The position numbers and the translations under genes were made by a program. A stretch of 64,000 nucleotides of DNA from JAXGMV01 sp040772085 (GTDB lineage Bacteria; Chloroflexota; Anaerolineae; Anaerolineales; Anaerolineaceae): the NCBI GenBank assembly GCA_040772085.1, contig JAXGYU010000001.1, positions 2,356,001 to 2,420,000 of the forward strand. Direction: 5' to 3'. The notes under the pieces were generated by a model. The model did no database searches. It had not been told where the DNA came from and worked only from the letters and a program-made list of their open reading frames with translations. Below are positions 33,297-42,639 of the stretch, in pieces. Position 1 is the stretch's first letter, and every line of letters begins with the position of its first letter.

Positions 33297-34502
33297 TCAT
33301 AGCAAATTTGTCATCAAATAATAATACCCAAAACTAAGCACTACAAAAATCAACAGGATCGGCATGGTCTTCCTGACCAACGACGCGAATGTCGTTCCAT
33401 TCGCCTCGGTGATGATGACCAGGCAGATATGCAATGGCGTGATCTGCATGGCAATATACTGAATTGCCATCAGCAGCACCAGCAACGGCGCTCCGGCTCC
33501 AGGCAGAGCGGAGAACGCAAGCGGGATGCCGATCGTGATCATTGCCTGACCGCCAGCGACCAGGCTGCCGAAGAACATCATCAACCCGAAAATTAGCAGC
33601 GGAGGAATGATCATCCCCTCAAAATATGCAGGCAGTTGCTGTATCATCCCGGTATGGTTGATGACTTCCCTGAAGACCATGATCATCGTCATGATGAATA
33701 TCATGCGTTTCTCGAACGCGCTGCGGAAAAAAGGCAGGATCTCGCTGAGTGAAAATTTTTCCACGATAAAGTACAAAATAATCACGCCAGCGATAGCAAC
33801 GAAGACAGGTAATTGTAAGCCGACGATCAGAATGACACCCAGCAGGATTGGCCAGATGCCCCACAACAGATGCAACACATCCCTCTTCCTGTTTGAACTC
33901 GGGGGCAGGCCGGTCGCGGTCGGAATCTTGCGGATGTAGAAAAAATAACCAAGCACAAACAGCACGACTATCAAGGGCAGGAACAAGCTAACGAAGGCAG
34001 TCACACTTACGCCGGTCAGCTGGAGCGCGAGGATGATGCTGCCGTAGGTGGGCAGGAACGCTTCAGAAATGTGTCTGAAATAACTGGTCACAAAAGTGCG
34101 CTCTTCAATGTCAAGGGTCTCGCCCGCCGCTTCGTCGACAAATGGCTTGGCAATTAATACCGCGCCTGGGGAGGGCAGAAAGCCGATCAGAAAAGGGATG
34201 AACATGGCATTAATTCGACGGTTGTTAAACAGGTTGTTGACAGCCATGGACGTTAATGCCAGGCGTTTTCTTTTTTCCATCATCCGTTGCAGGAATGTGA
34301 TGGAATAAAGTGCCAAAACCAGATTAATCGTCGCCTGACCAAACAATCCCTTGAGAAAGAGCGAGGGCAGCTCACCAATAGGAATTTGATACAGCAGAAT
34401 TGTCGCCAGGATTGCGGCAGCAATAGATAGATAGAGAGGCCGTCTGAGGGCCATGATGAGGACAATGATCGCGAAAATGAGCAAAAAATAAATTAAATCC
34501 AT
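33297..34502 (-). CDS. DUF401-family integral membrane protein
   Basis: This is a membrane protein of about 401 residues of the DUF401 family, related in fold to Gnt/Dcu-type anion transporters. It has about ten helices, with conserved MFIPFLIGFLPSPGAVLIAKPFVDE, FRHISEAFLPTYGSIILALQLTGV and GGQAMITIGIPLAFSALPGAG; the polar Pro/Gly loops are typical of transport sites. The ATG at 34502 opens directly into the first helix. The in-frame start at 34598 would add an unlikely soluble leader. The substrate is unknown. It is convergent with the GT-C-like pair and divergent from the cytochrome gene. Confidence 0.75.
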   Translation of the reverse strand: MDLIYFLLIFAIIVLIMALRRPLYLSIAAAILATILLYQIPIGELPSLFLKGLFGQATINLVLALYSITFLQRMMEKRKRLALTSMAVNNLFNNRRINAMFIPFLIGFLPSPGAVLIAKPFVDEAAGETLDIEERTFVTSYFRHISEAFLPTYGSIILALQLTGVSVTAFVSLFLPLIVVLFVLGYFFYIRKIPTATGLPPSSNRKRDVLHLLWGIWPILLGVILIVGLQLPVFVAIAGVIILYFIVEKFSLSEILPFFRSAFEKRMIFIMTMIMVFREVINHTGMIQQLPAYFEGMIIPPLLIFGLMMFFGSLVAGGQAMITIGIPLAFSALPGAGAPLLVLLMAIQYIAMQITPLHICLVIITEANGTTFASLVRKTMPILLIFVVLSFGYYYLMTNLL

Positions 34503-34634
34503 TCGCACCGCGCTGTAACGAAATTTATCTATAAAAAATAATGGACTGGTCAAACGACCAATCACGTAATTATTACATGCTCCGGCTTGGATGGTCAAGA
34601 AATCCGATTGCGAACATTAAAATAAAATTAGAGA

Positions 34635-34640
34635 TATAAT
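34635..34640 (+). promoter_or_regulatory. Minus-10 element of the multihaem cytochrome gene
   Basis: A perfect TATAAT lies 41 bases before the ATG at 34682, with a CGGAGTGG ribosome site between them. No good minus-35 is visible (TTGCGA at 34608 is 21 bases away), so an activator may help. Confidence 0.45.
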
Positions 34641-34681
34641 ATCTGAAACCACCAAATTACGATTCCCGGAGTGGCATTGAC

Positions 34682-36448
34682 ATGAAGCGAATATTGGGCA
34701 GTCTTAAGTCTTTCTTCTTCCCACCCTCAACAGCACCTGTTGCGGTCAGGATTTTACCGTTGCTTACGATCGCCGTTGTGATGCTGCTACTATTCGTGTT
34801 CACGACGGTTGCCTGGGAAAAGACGAACGCGACTGCGTTCTGCGGCGAAACCTGTCACACGATGCCGCCGCAGTATCTGACACACATGGCTTCATATCAC
34901 TCGCGCGTGCTGTGTGAGGACTGCCATATGGGGCGAGACGTCCTTGCCGTCATGATCCCGCGCAAGATTATGTATTCCTGGCAGACTGGCTCGGCGATGG
35001 TAACTGGGCATTACGAGTACCCAATTGTTGCCCGAAACATGCGACCGGCTATTGACGCCTGTGAAAATTGCCATAAACCGGAGACATTCTCCAATGACAA
35101 GCTGGTTCAAATCAACCATTACGCTGAAGACGAAGCGAACTCCCTCACCACCACCTACCTATCGCTGAAGATCGGTGGCGGTACAAGTCGTGAGGGGCTG
35201 GGTTACGGCATCCACTGGCATGTCGAAAACCCGATTTATTTCTACAGCGTGGACCGTGAGCGCCAACAAATCCCTTATGTCGTCGTCACGAATCCTGACG
35301 GTTCGAAGACTGAGTATATCGATGTCGAGTCAGGCTTTGACCCTGCCAGCATCAAGCAGGAAGACCTGCAGAAAATGGACTGTATCACCTGTCATAACCG
35401 TGTCGCGCATGCGATCGAAGACCCCGCAACATCAGTCAACAGCCTCATCAGCCGCGGACTGATCTCCGAGCAAATTCCTTTCATTCGCAAGAACGCGTTA
35501 GAGGCACTCAACAAAGCATACGCGGCAGAATCTGAGCAGGCAGCTCAGGAAAGTGTGACCGAATTATCCGCGTATTATCAAATCACGTATCCTGATTTTT
35601 ATGCCGCAAACCCCAAACTGATTGATGACACTATCACCGCGCTGCAGGATCAGATTACCATTTCAAAATTCCCTGATCAAAAAGTGGACTGGCAGACGCA
35701 CCCTGACAACAACGGCCATGTCACGGCACCTGGCTGCTTCCGCTGCCATGACGGACAGCATTTGACATCCGATGGCAAGAGCGTCCGGCTGGAATGTAAT
35801 ATCTGCCACTCAATTCCTGTTGTGTCTGAATCCACGCAGATCAATGCTTTGCTGCAGCTCAACCGGGGATATGAGCCGGAATCCCATCTGAATTCGAACT
35901 GGATCAACCTGCATCGCACGGTTTTCGACGAAACCTGCCAGAGCTGTCATACCGTGGAAGATCCGGGCGGAATCAGTAACGTGTCGTTCTGCTCAAACTC
36001 GGCCTGTCATGGCGCCAAGTATGACTATGCTGGTTTCAACGCGCCAGGTCTACGCGAGGTCATTGCGGCGCAAGCAGCAGCTATGGCTACCCCGACCCCC
36101 ACGCCCAAGCCAATCGATCCGGATGATGATGTTGATATCACACCGGCAGCACCGGCCGCGGTCCCGACAGATCCGCCCGGTATGGTGACCTGGAATGGGA
36201 CGGTTGGACCGATGTTCAAGTCCCGCTGCGTTGCCTGCCATGGGACGAATGCGATGGGGGCACTCGATTTGAGCACCTTTGCGACGACCATGTCCGGCGG
36301 TAAAGACGGCATGGCGGTCGTGCCAGGCAAGCCGGAAGAAAGCATGCTGGTCAAGATTCAGTCAGGACCGCAGAAGCATTTCGGACAACTGAATACAGAG
36401 GAACTGGAAAAAGTGATCGAATGGATCAAGGCTGGCGCGCCTGAGTAA
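34682..36448 (+). CDS. NapC/NirT-type multihaem c cytochrome with C-terminal cytochrome domain
   Basis: This is a 588-residue membrane-anchored cytochrome. One N-terminal helix (about 20-42) is followed by a NapC/NrfH-like region. Nine possible haem sites are visible. Seven are CxxCH (CEDCH, CENCH, CITCH, CFRCH, CNICH, CQSCH, CVACH), one is C-x3-CH (CGETCH, the first) and one is C-x4-CH (CSNSACH). A Thr/Pro/Asp-rich linker near residue 470 leads to a final monohaem domain (residues about 500-588). It probably accepts electrons from quinol and passes them outward to an unknown terminal reductase or acceptor. The odd spacing of the first site should be checked before it is counted as a haem. 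Confidence 0.82.
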   Translation: MKRILGSLKSFFFPPSTAPVAVRILPLLTIAVVMLLLFVFTTVAWEKTNATAFCGETCHTMPPQYLTHMASYHSRVLCEDCHMGRDVLAVMIPRKIMYSWQTGSAMVTGHYEYPIVARNMRPAIDACENCHKPETFSNDKLVQINHYAEDEANSLTTTYLSLKIGGGTSREGLGYGIHWHVENPIYFYSVDRERQQIPYVVVTNPDGSKTEYIDVESGFDPASIKQEDLQKMDCITCHNRVAHAIEDPATSVNSLISRGLISEQIPFIRKNALEALNKAYAAESEQAAQESVTELSAYYQITYPDFYAANPKLIDDTITALQDQITISKFPDQKVDWQTHPDNNGHVTAPGCFRCHDGQHLTSDGKSVRLECNICHSIPVVSESTQINALLQLNRGYEPESHLNSNWINLHRTVFDETCQSCHTVEDPGGISNVSFCSNSACHGAKYDYAGFNAPGLREVIAAQAAAMATPTPTPKPIDPDDDVDITPAAPAAVPTDPPGMVTWNGTVGPMFKSRCVACHGTNAMGALDLSTFATTMSGGKDGMAVVPGKPEESMLVKIQSGPQKHFGQLNTEELEKVIEWIKAGAPE

Positions 36449-36474
36449 ACGTAAGAGCTCCATAGGAACAGTCA

Positions 36475-36505
36475 AAAAGTGGTTCAGGTGTCCTGAACCA
36501 CTTTT
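36475..36505. terminator. Bidirectional terminator
   Basis: AAAAGTGGTTCAGG (36475-36488) and CCTGAACCACTTTT (36492-36505) form a perfect 14-bp stem with a three-base loop and A/T tails on both sides. It separates the cytochrome gene (plus) from the glycyl radical enzyme gene (minus). Confidence 0.85.
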
Positions 36506-36532
36506 CCTTTTCTGGTGATAGAAAATTACTTT

Positions 36533-38896
36533 CTATAGCTGCTCGTGTGCGGTGCGGGCGATGATCTCATTTTGCAGCGCGTCACTCAGATCGCAGAAGT
36601 AATCGCTGTAACCCGCGACACGGACGATCAGATCACGGTACGACTGCGGATCAGCCTGAGCCGCCCGCAGCGTCGCCTCATCAACGACGTTGAACTGAAT
36701 ATGGTGACCGCCTTTCGCAAAATAGGTGCGGATGAGCTTGACGATGCCGTTCAGGCCAGCTTCGTCAGCCAGCACCTGCGGGGTGAACTTCTGATTGAGC
36801 AGCGTGCCGCCCGTACGTACATGGTCAATTTTGGCAGCGGAATTAATGACAGCAGTCGGTCCGAGCCGGTCGGCGCCTTGAACAGGCGAGATGCCTTCCG
36901 AGAGCGGCTGACCTGCGCGGCGGCCATCAGGTGAGGCGATCATCACCGAGCCGAAGTAAATGTGCGCCGTGGTCGGCAGCATATTGACGCGGAACGCGCC
37001 GCCTCGGGTATTCTCACGCCCATCGATCGCACTGACAAAAGTTTCGAATACGCGGCGGGTGAGATCATCCGCACGGTCGTCATTATTGCCAAAGCGCGGC
37101 GTGCGGTTGGTGACCAGCAGGCGCAAACGCTCATCGCTGAAATCATTGCGCATAGCCGCTAACAGATCGCCCATCGTCAAGGTCTGCTCGTCGAACACAT
37201 GCGTTTTAACCGCGCTCAGCATATCGGTAATCGATCCCAGACCGACACCCTGGATGTAGCTTGAGTTGTAACGCGCGCCGCCGTCGTGATAATCCTTGCC
37301 GTTAGAGATGCAGTCTGAAGTGATGAGAGACAGGAACGGGGCGGGCATATGAATCGCGAACAAACGCTCAATCACCTGACTGCCGCGGATTTTGACATCG
37401 ATAAAGAAGCGAATCTGTTTTTCAAATGCCTCATATAGTTGGTCAAAGGTGGTGAATGTGCTGGCATCACCAGTTTCGATGCCGATCTTCAAGCCTGTTC
37501 GTGGGTCCACGCCATTATGCAGGGTAATTTCAAACACCTTGGGGATGTTGAAATAACCCATCAGGCTGTAATTGTCCTTGCCGAATGCGCCGACCTCGAC
37601 ACAGCCGCTTGATCCGCCATTGCGCGCATCTTCAAGCGATTTACCCTGGCGCATCAACTCCTTGATGATCACATCAGTGTTGAATACCGAGGGCTGACCA
37701 AAGCCGGTGCGGATGATTTTGGCTGCCCGGTGGATGAACTTGTCCGGGTTCTGTGTGCTGACCTGGATCGAGGTGCTGGGTTGCAGCAGACGCATCTCCT
37801 CGATGACATCCAGAATCAGGTAGGTCACCTCACTCACACCGTCACTGCCATCGCGCAGCACACCGCCATTATTGATCTGCGCGAAATCGGTGTAGGTCCC
37901 GCTTTCAGCCGCGGTGACACCAACCTTTGGCGGTGCTGGCTGGTTGTTGAACTTGATCCAGAAACAATGCAAGAGCTCTTCAGCTTTTTCGCGCGTCAGG
38001 GTGCCGGCAGCAATTTCACACTCGTAGAAGGGTGTCAGGTGCTGGTCGAGATGTCCGGGACAAAACGCGTCCCAGGTATTCAGCTCGGTCGTAACCGAGA
38101 GATGGACGAACCAGTAGTATTGCAACGCTTCATGAAACGTGCGTGGCGCGTGAGCCGGAATCCAGTGGCAAATCGCCGCAATCTGGAGCAGTTCTTCCTC
38201 CCGCCGTTCATCGGGTTCATTTGCCGCCAGGCTTTCCGCCAGCTCGGCGTAACGCTCGGCAAAACGCATGATCCCGTCAGCGGTGATACGCATTGCCCGC
38301 AGTTGTTCCTGTTTCGCGTAGGCTTGCGGGTCATTGAGGTAATCCAGTTTTGCCAGACTCTCATCGACCTGGCGCTGGAAGTCGAGCATCCCAAGGTGGT
38401 AGATTTTGTGATCCAGCACGGTGTGCCCAGGTGAACGCTGCTCCATGAATTCGGTAAAGATGCCGGCATCATAGGCTGACATCCATTCCTCGGTCATTTG
38501 CGAGAGCAGCAGCTCACGCATTGAACGATGCTCCCAGTAGGGGATTACCTTGTTTTCATAAACTTTCTTCACATCATCGCTGACCGTGAAGGAGGTCTTT
38601 GGCCGTGTATCGAGGATGTCAAGGTCTTGCAGCGAATGGCAGCATAACTCGGGATAGGTCGGCACTGCCTTGGGCGCGGGACCTTTCTCGCCCACAATCA
38701 GTTCGCCCTCACCCAGATACAAGGTCTTGTGTTCCATCAAATGGCGGAAAGCAAGTGCTCTGACCATGGGCACGGAAAGCAGCTTGTCCTGAGACTGATA
38801 GAAATCAGTCAGCAACGCTGCCCGTTCGGCTGATATTGACGGGCGGGCGTCCAGACTTTGCTGGCGGAGTTTGGCGACACGTTCAGTCATTGCCAT
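36533..38896 (-). CDS. hypD: Glycyl radical enzyme, probable trans-4-hydroxy-L-proline dehydratase
   Basis: This is a 787-residue glycyl radical enzyme of the pyruvate-formate-lyase superfamily. The catalytic Cys and base are in GGSSGCVEVG near residue 432, and the radical Gly is in RVAGYSDYF near residue 762. Many blocks agree with what I remember of Clostridioides HypD: GELIVGEKG, FTEFMEQRSPGHTV, TTELNTWDAF, KFNNQPAPPKVGVT, DMLTS-like GGARYNSSYIQGVG, TGGTLLNQKF. HypD removes water from hydroxyproline to give pyrroline-carboxylate, which ProC reduces; no proC is nearby. The ATG at 38896 follows GGGAGG by six bases and is preferred to the TTG at 38902. The activase gene lies directly upstream. 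Symbol means the hydroxyproline enzyme, not hydrogenase maturation HypD. Confidence 0.8.
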   Translation of the reverse strand: MAMTERVAKLRQQSLDARPSISAERAALLTDFYQSQDKLLSVPMVRALAFRHLMEHKTLYLGEGELIVGEKGPAPKAVPTYPELCCHSLQDLDILDTRPKTSFTVSDDVKKVYENKVIPYWEHRSMRELLLSQMTEEWMSAYDAGIFTEFMEQRSPGHTVLDHKIYHLGMLDFQRQVDESLAKLDYLNDPQAYAKQEQLRAMRITADGIMRFAERYAELAESLAANEPDERREEELLQIAAICHWIPAHAPRTFHEALQYYWFVHLSVTTELNTWDAFCPGHLDQHLTPFYECEIAAGTLTREKAEELLHCFWIKFNNQPAPPKVGVTAAESGTYTDFAQINNGGVLRDGSDGVSEVTYLILDVIEEMRLLQPSTSIQVSTQNPDKFIHRAAKIIRTGFGQPSVFNTDVIIKELMRQGKSLEDARNGGSSGCVEVGAFGKDNYSLMGYFNIPKVFEITLHNGVDPRTGLKIGIETGDASTFTTFDQLYEAFEKQIRFFIDVKIRGSQVIERLFAIHMPAPFLSLITSDCISNGKDYHDGGARYNSSYIQGVGLGSITDMLSAVKTHVFDEQTLTMGDLLAAMRNDFSDERLRLLVTNRTPRFGNNDDRADDLTRRVFETFVSAIDGRENTRGGAFRVNMLPTTAHIYFGSVMIASPDGRRAGQPLSEGISPVQGADRLGPTAVINSAAKIDHVRTGGTLLNQKFTPQVLADEAGLNGIVKLIRTYFAKGGHHIQFNVVDEATLRAAQADPQSYRDLIVRVAGYSDYFCDLSDALQNEIIARTAHEQL

Positions 38897-38898
38897 GA

Positions 38899-39804
38899 TC
38901 AACCTCCCTGCCGGACTGGCAATCCGGCTTCTTCAAATATTGCGGCGATAGACTTCATCGATTCAGGCGTCGGCGCCTGTGTATCACTCAATAAAAATTC
39001 TTTCCCCAGATTGGCGTACTTGCTTTCTGCGACCCGATGATAAGCGAGCAGTTGTACCTGCAACGGGACATTCAAGGACTTCAGCAAGTCAGCAGTCTCC
39101 TTCATGTTGTGCTGATCACCATTGATCCCCGGAATGACTGGTATGCGAATCCACAGCGGCAGGTTCAGACTTGCCAACCTTTGCAGGTTTTCCAGAATCA
39201 ATTTATTGCTTTGGCCAGTGTATTGTAGGTGCAAATCATTATCTCTCAGCTTGAGATCGTAAAGGACCAGATCGGTGTATGGCAGAACCTGCTCGAAACT
39301 TGACCAGGGCGCGCAGCCGCTGGTGTCGAGTGCCGTGTGATAGCCCCTTTGCTTACAGTATTGCATCAATGGAACGAGTATCGGCAAATGAGACAGCGGT
39401 TCACCACCGGAGAAGGTGACTCCGCCACCAGACTGGCGGTAAAATTCGGCATCGGCGTCGATCTTTGCCATGGCGTCTTCGACGGTGTAACCATTCCCGA
39501 TTATCTGACGGGCGTCCGCGTAACAGACCACCACGCATTGGCCGCACACATTGCATTTGGATCGGTCAGTGACCCATTTGCCGTCCTGCTGGGTGATGGC
39601 GTGTTCGGGGCAGACCAGCGCGCAGGCCCCGCAATTTACGCAGCGGTTGGGGTGGAAATATAGTTCTGGCTGGAAGGATTGACTCTCGGGGTTGTGACAC
39701 CAGGCGCAGCTTAGGGGGCAGCCTTTGAAAAAAACAGTCGTGCGAATACCAGGTCCGTCATGGATCGAATAAAAACGGATGTCAAAAATTCGTTCGGTCG
39801 CCAT
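38899..39804 (-). CDS. Glycyl radical enzyme activase (radical SAM)
   Basis: This is a 301-residue PflA-family activating enzyme. GCPLSCAWCHNPESQ holds the C-x3-C-x2-C radical SAM cluster, preceded by FYSIHDGPGIRTTVFFKG, the family's opening. Two extra [4Fe-4S] sites follow (CVNCGACALVCP, CNVCGQCVVVC), as in activases of HypD, CutC and glycerol dehydratase but not PflA itself. GGGVTFSGGEPL is the SAM amino-group motif. The frame reaches 39870, but the promoter at 39820-39847 and the conserved start favour ATG at 39804. It ends two bases before the enzyme start and installs the glycyl radical on it. Confidence 0.9.
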   Translation of the reverse strand: MATERIFDIRFYSIHDGPGIRTTVFFKGCPLSCAWCHNPESQSFQPELYFHPNRCVNCGACALVCPEHAITQQDGKWVTDRSKCNVCGQCVVVCYADARQIIGNGYTVEDAMAKIDADAEFYRQSGGGVTFSGGEPLSHLPILVPLMQYCKQRGYHTALDTSGCAPWSSFEQVLPYTDLVLYDLKLRDNDLHLQYTGQSNKLILENLQRLASLNLPLWIRIPVIPGINGDQHNMKETADLLKSLNVPLQVQLLAYHRVAESKYANLGKEFLLSDTQAPTPESMKSIAAIFEEAGLPVRQGG

Positions 39805-39819
39805 TTTCTCAACAAATAA

Positions 39820-39847
39820 ATTATACAACTGAACGGTCGTCTTTGAA
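39820..39847 (-). promoter_or_regulatory. Promoter of the activase/glycyl radical enzyme pair
   Basis: On the minus strand TATAAT (39825-39820) with a weak TTCAAA (39847-39842) 16 bases upstream lies just ahead of the activase ATG, leaving a leader of only about nine bases. Confidence 0.5.
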
Positions 39848-39864
39848 CGATCGGCCAGGTAAGA

Positions 39865-39897
39865 ATCCACCCCATACTAACGAGGTACGGGGTGGAT
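39865..39897 (-). terminator. Terminator after the ABC-2 permease gene
   Basis: ATCCACCCC (39865-39873) and GGGGTGGAT (39889-39897) form a 9-bp stem extended by three pairs past one mismatch; TTCTT follows on the minus strand. It ends the ABC exporter operon before the activase promoter. Confidence 0.55.
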
Positions 39898-39921
39898 AAT
39901 GATGTCGTAAAGGCGAAAATC

Positions 39922-41448
39922 TTACTCCTGTGCCATTTTCTTGCGCATCAGCAGCCAGGAGATCAGGAACATCACCAGCGCGATGGTAGATAGGTTGACC
40001 ACCCAGGCCAGTACCAGTCCGAACCCGCGCAGCATGATGTTCTGCAGAAGCATTGTCCCATACGTCGCCGGGATGATCCAGGAGATGAATTTGACTGGAC
40101 CGACAAGGAAGCGCAAGTCGAGGAAGAAACCGCTGAAAAAGACGCTGAACAGCAGCATCAGCATTGAGAGCTGTACCGCCTGGCTCTCGGTATTGGAGAC
40201 CAGCGAGATCGTGAAACCGATGCCGAGTGATGCCAGGATGAGTAATACCACTGTCGCGCCGGCGTTTGCCCAGGCACCGAGCATCGGCGCCCGCAATCCA
40301 AACGCGAGCAAAAGCCCAAGTGCCGCGGCCAGCACAATGCCAATCAATAGGTAAGCCAGATATTTGCCGATCAGTACTTCACCTGGCGAGATTGGCGACA
40401 CACGAAAAAGCTCCATAGTACCTGAACGTTTTTCGCGGACAATCGACAAGGCGGCGAGCGTAATGGTGACGTGCTGCAAGAGTAATACGATAACGCCCGG
40501 CGTGAAAAAGCCCATGGGCGTCATTTCAAGCGGCGTGATGGAGGTGACCTTCGAAATGAAGGGTCGTGTCAGTACTGAAGGCGACACTGCTGTGAACTCC
40601 TGCAGGGAAGTCTGCAGTTTTACCAGGCTCTCCTCCAGCGCGGCCGCATCGGAAATCTCACGGTTGTAGTCACTTTTGCCTTCCTGCAACTCCTCGGTAC
40701 CGGTCGGGCTGGTCTTGACAGTATCCATCAAACCAATCACTTCAGTTGTTTGCGCGTCCGGGTCTCCATAAGTGCTGCCAATACCGCCCAGCATCTGCAA
40801 GCTGGCGCCAACCGCCAGGTCAACAGCGGAAATATTGCGCTTCAGCCCTTGCTGCTCGACTTTTGCTGCAGCCACATCGCCGCGTTCCAGCGCGGAGCGC
40901 ACACCTCTCACCCGGTCAATCGCGGCGGTTAACTGTACATTCAGGGCGCTTGCGTCGCTTTGACCGGTCTGGGCAAAGGAGCTCAGCACACCCCGGTTGA
41001 GCATATCCACATATACTTGCGCCAGGTAGACGATATAGTTGCTCTGCATGGGGTCAAGCTCATTGTGAAAGACTTCAAAGACCGCCTGCTGGTTGCCCTT
41101 GATGGTCTGATAGGCGTTGTCAGGAACGACGACGCCCAGGTCGATCGTCCGGCGGTTAAGGGCTGACTTCATCGCTTCTATGTCATTCGTTTGACCGGCA
41201 TAACTCAGATAAGTCGCATCCTGACGGATCGTCAGTTCGATCGCGCGTGACATCTCGCTTTCCTGCTTGACGACAAACATGGTCCTTAGCGGCGGCTGGT
41301 CGCTGCGATATCCGAGTCCGAAAAGCAACATAATCAGGAAGGGGCCAAAGATGAGATAGATAATCAGACGCGGCTGGCGTAAAACTTCCGCGGTTTCTTT
41401 CTGAAAAAAAGACCCTAATCTAACGAGGTAAGATCCGAAGCGTCGCAT
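39922..41448 (-). CDS. ABC-2-type exporter permease
   Basis: This is a 508-residue ABC-2 membrane protein of the YhgE/DrrB-like type. One N-terminal helix (about 28-46) is followed by a soluble external domain of roughly 250 residues and then five or six helices from about residue 310, including MEMTPMGFFTPG-like PLEMTPMGFFTPGVIVLLLQHV and VREKRSGTMELFRVSPISPGEVLIGKYLAYL, a typical ABC-2 coupling motif. Its ATG overlaps the ATPase stop by one base (TAATG). It would export a drug, lipid or other hydrophobic compound with the ATPase; the substrate is unknown. Confidence 0.88.
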   Translation of the reverse strand: MRRFGSYLVRLGSFFQKETAEVLRQPRLIIYLIFGPFLIMLLFGLGYRSDQPPLRTMFVVKQESEMSRAIELTIRQDATYLSYAGQTNDIEAMKSALNRRTIDLGVVVPDNAYQTIKGNQQAVFEVFHNELDPMQSNYIVYLAQVYVDMLNRGVLSSFAQTGQSDASALNVQLTAAIDRVRGVRSALERGDVAAAKVEQQGLKRNISAVDLAVGASLQMLGGIGSTYGDPDAQTTEVIGLMDTVKTSPTGTEELQEGKSDYNREISDAAALEESLVKLQTSLQEFTAVSPSVLTRPFISKVTSITPLEMTPMGFFTPGVIVLLLQHVTITLAALSIVREKRSGTMELFRVSPISPGEVLIGKYLAYLLIGIVLAAALGLLLAFGLRAPMLGAWANAGATVVLLILASLGIGFTISLVSNTESQAVQLSMLMLLFSVFFSGFFLDLRFLVGPVKFISWIIPATYGTMLLQNIMLRGFGLVLAWVVNLSTIALVMFLISWLLMRKKMAQE

Positions 41449-42455
41449 TATTTCGCCTCCGTTTGCTGAACTGCCTGTTGGCTGGTCTGATAATCCTCCA
41501 CAACCTTGACGAAAATATCATCATAGGGAGGAAGGTACTCATCCAGCTTGTTGATCCTGATTTCACGCTGGGTCAACAGGTGCATCAATTCAGGCATAGC
41601 GGTGCTGGCATCATCAACAGTCAATCTGACGGTGCCATCACTGAGGAGCTGCGCTTTGCTGCGGTTGAATGGCAGGGCTTCGATTTCTCTCAGCAAAGCG
41701 TAATCCACATGCTGCTCCGTACTCAGGTTGATAACATCGCCGCCAAATGCACGGTGCCGTAGTTGCTCGGGTGTCTCAAGCAGCAGCAGCTTGCCCTCAG
41801 CCATGACACCGACGTAATCACAGTAAGCGGCCTCATTCACGTATTGTGTGGTGATGATCAGCGTCTTGCCTTCGTTTTTCAACGCGACGAACTGGTTCCA
41901 GAACTTGCGCCGCAGGATCGGGTCAATGCCGGCAGTCGGCTCATCCAGAAAGAACAGCGCCGGGTCATGGATCATGGTCGAGGCGAGCGCCAGTCTGCGC
42001 TGCATACCGCCCGAAATGTTCCGCGCCAGTTTTCTGCTGCTGTCGGGCAACTCGACGAACTCCAGCAGCTCATTGATTCGTTTTCTTCGTGAGAATATAC
42101 CCCGACCGTAAATGGAGGCGGCGAAGTTCATGTTTTCGCTGACACTCAGGTCAGGATACAGAGGGAAGTGTTGCGGCATATAGCCGATGAGGTTACGTTG
42201 CGCGGCTGAAAACTTGCGCGGGTCATGATTGAACACCCTTACTTCGCCCTCGGTAGGGTGGTAGATGCCTGTCAGCAATCTGACGGTGGTCGTTTTTCCG
42301 CAGCCGCTGGGGCCGATCAGACCAACGATCGTCCCTTCGTGGACGTTGAATGTCAGATTGCTGACCGCGGCTTCCTTGCCGAAAACCTTGGTCACATTGT
42401 TGACGGTTATGACTGGTTCACTATTGCTTGCGGGGACTGGTTGAGTTAACTCCAT
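41448..42455 (-). CDS. ABC exporter ATP-binding protein
   Basis: This is a 335-residue ATPase with Walker A GPSGCGKTT near residue 53, Q-loop YMPQHFPLYPDLSV, signature NISGGMQRRLALA, Walker B LFFLDEPTAGIDPI and a Gln in place of the usual switch His (IITTQYVNEA). The C-terminal extension of about 100 residues is common in drug-export ATPases such as DrrA. It is translationally coupled to the ABC-2 permease. The N-terminal 15 residues are variable. Confidence 0.9.
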   Translation of the reverse strand: MELTQPVPASNSEPVITVNNVTKVFGKEAAVSNLTFNVHEGTIVGLIGPSGCGKTTTVRLLTGIYHPTEGEVRVFNHDPRKFSAAQRNLIGYMPQHFPLYPDLSVSENMNFAASIYGRGIFSRRKRINELLEFVELPDSSRKLARNISGGMQRRLALASTMIHDPALFFLDEPTAGIDPILRRKFWNQFVALKNEGKTLIITTQYVNEAAYCDYVGVMAEGKLLLLETPEQLRHRAFGGDVINLSTEQHVDYALLREIEALPFNRSKAQLLSDGTVRLTVDDASTAMPELMHLLTQREIRINKLDEYLPPYDDIFVKVVEDYQTSQQAVQQTEAK

Positions 42456-42590
42456 ATACCTTTAATCCTTTCTAGTAGCTTGCGAATGCCTGCATTTGTA
42501 ATTGAAATCGTCTCGTAGAACCAGGAGACAAATGGCGCAAAAATAACTGCATAAATTTTATCAATGCGTTGATTGAATTACAACAATAAA

Positions 42591-42620
42591 CTGCGCCAGA
42601 GAACGAATTCTCTGGCGCAG
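42591..42620 (-). terminator. Terminator of the metal-ATPase gene
   Basis: CTGCGCCAGAGAA (42591-42603) and TTCTCTGGCGCAG (42608-42620) form a perfect 13-bp stem with a four-base loop. On the minus strand TTTATTG follows, 20 bases after the ATPase stop codon. Confidence 0.85.
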
Positions 42621-42639
42621 TATCGTCAATGTAGATTGC

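Noticed and set aside
36533..38896. Hydrogenase maturation HypD
   Set aside because: Same symbol only. The protein has a glycyl radical motif and no hydrogenase genes are nearby.
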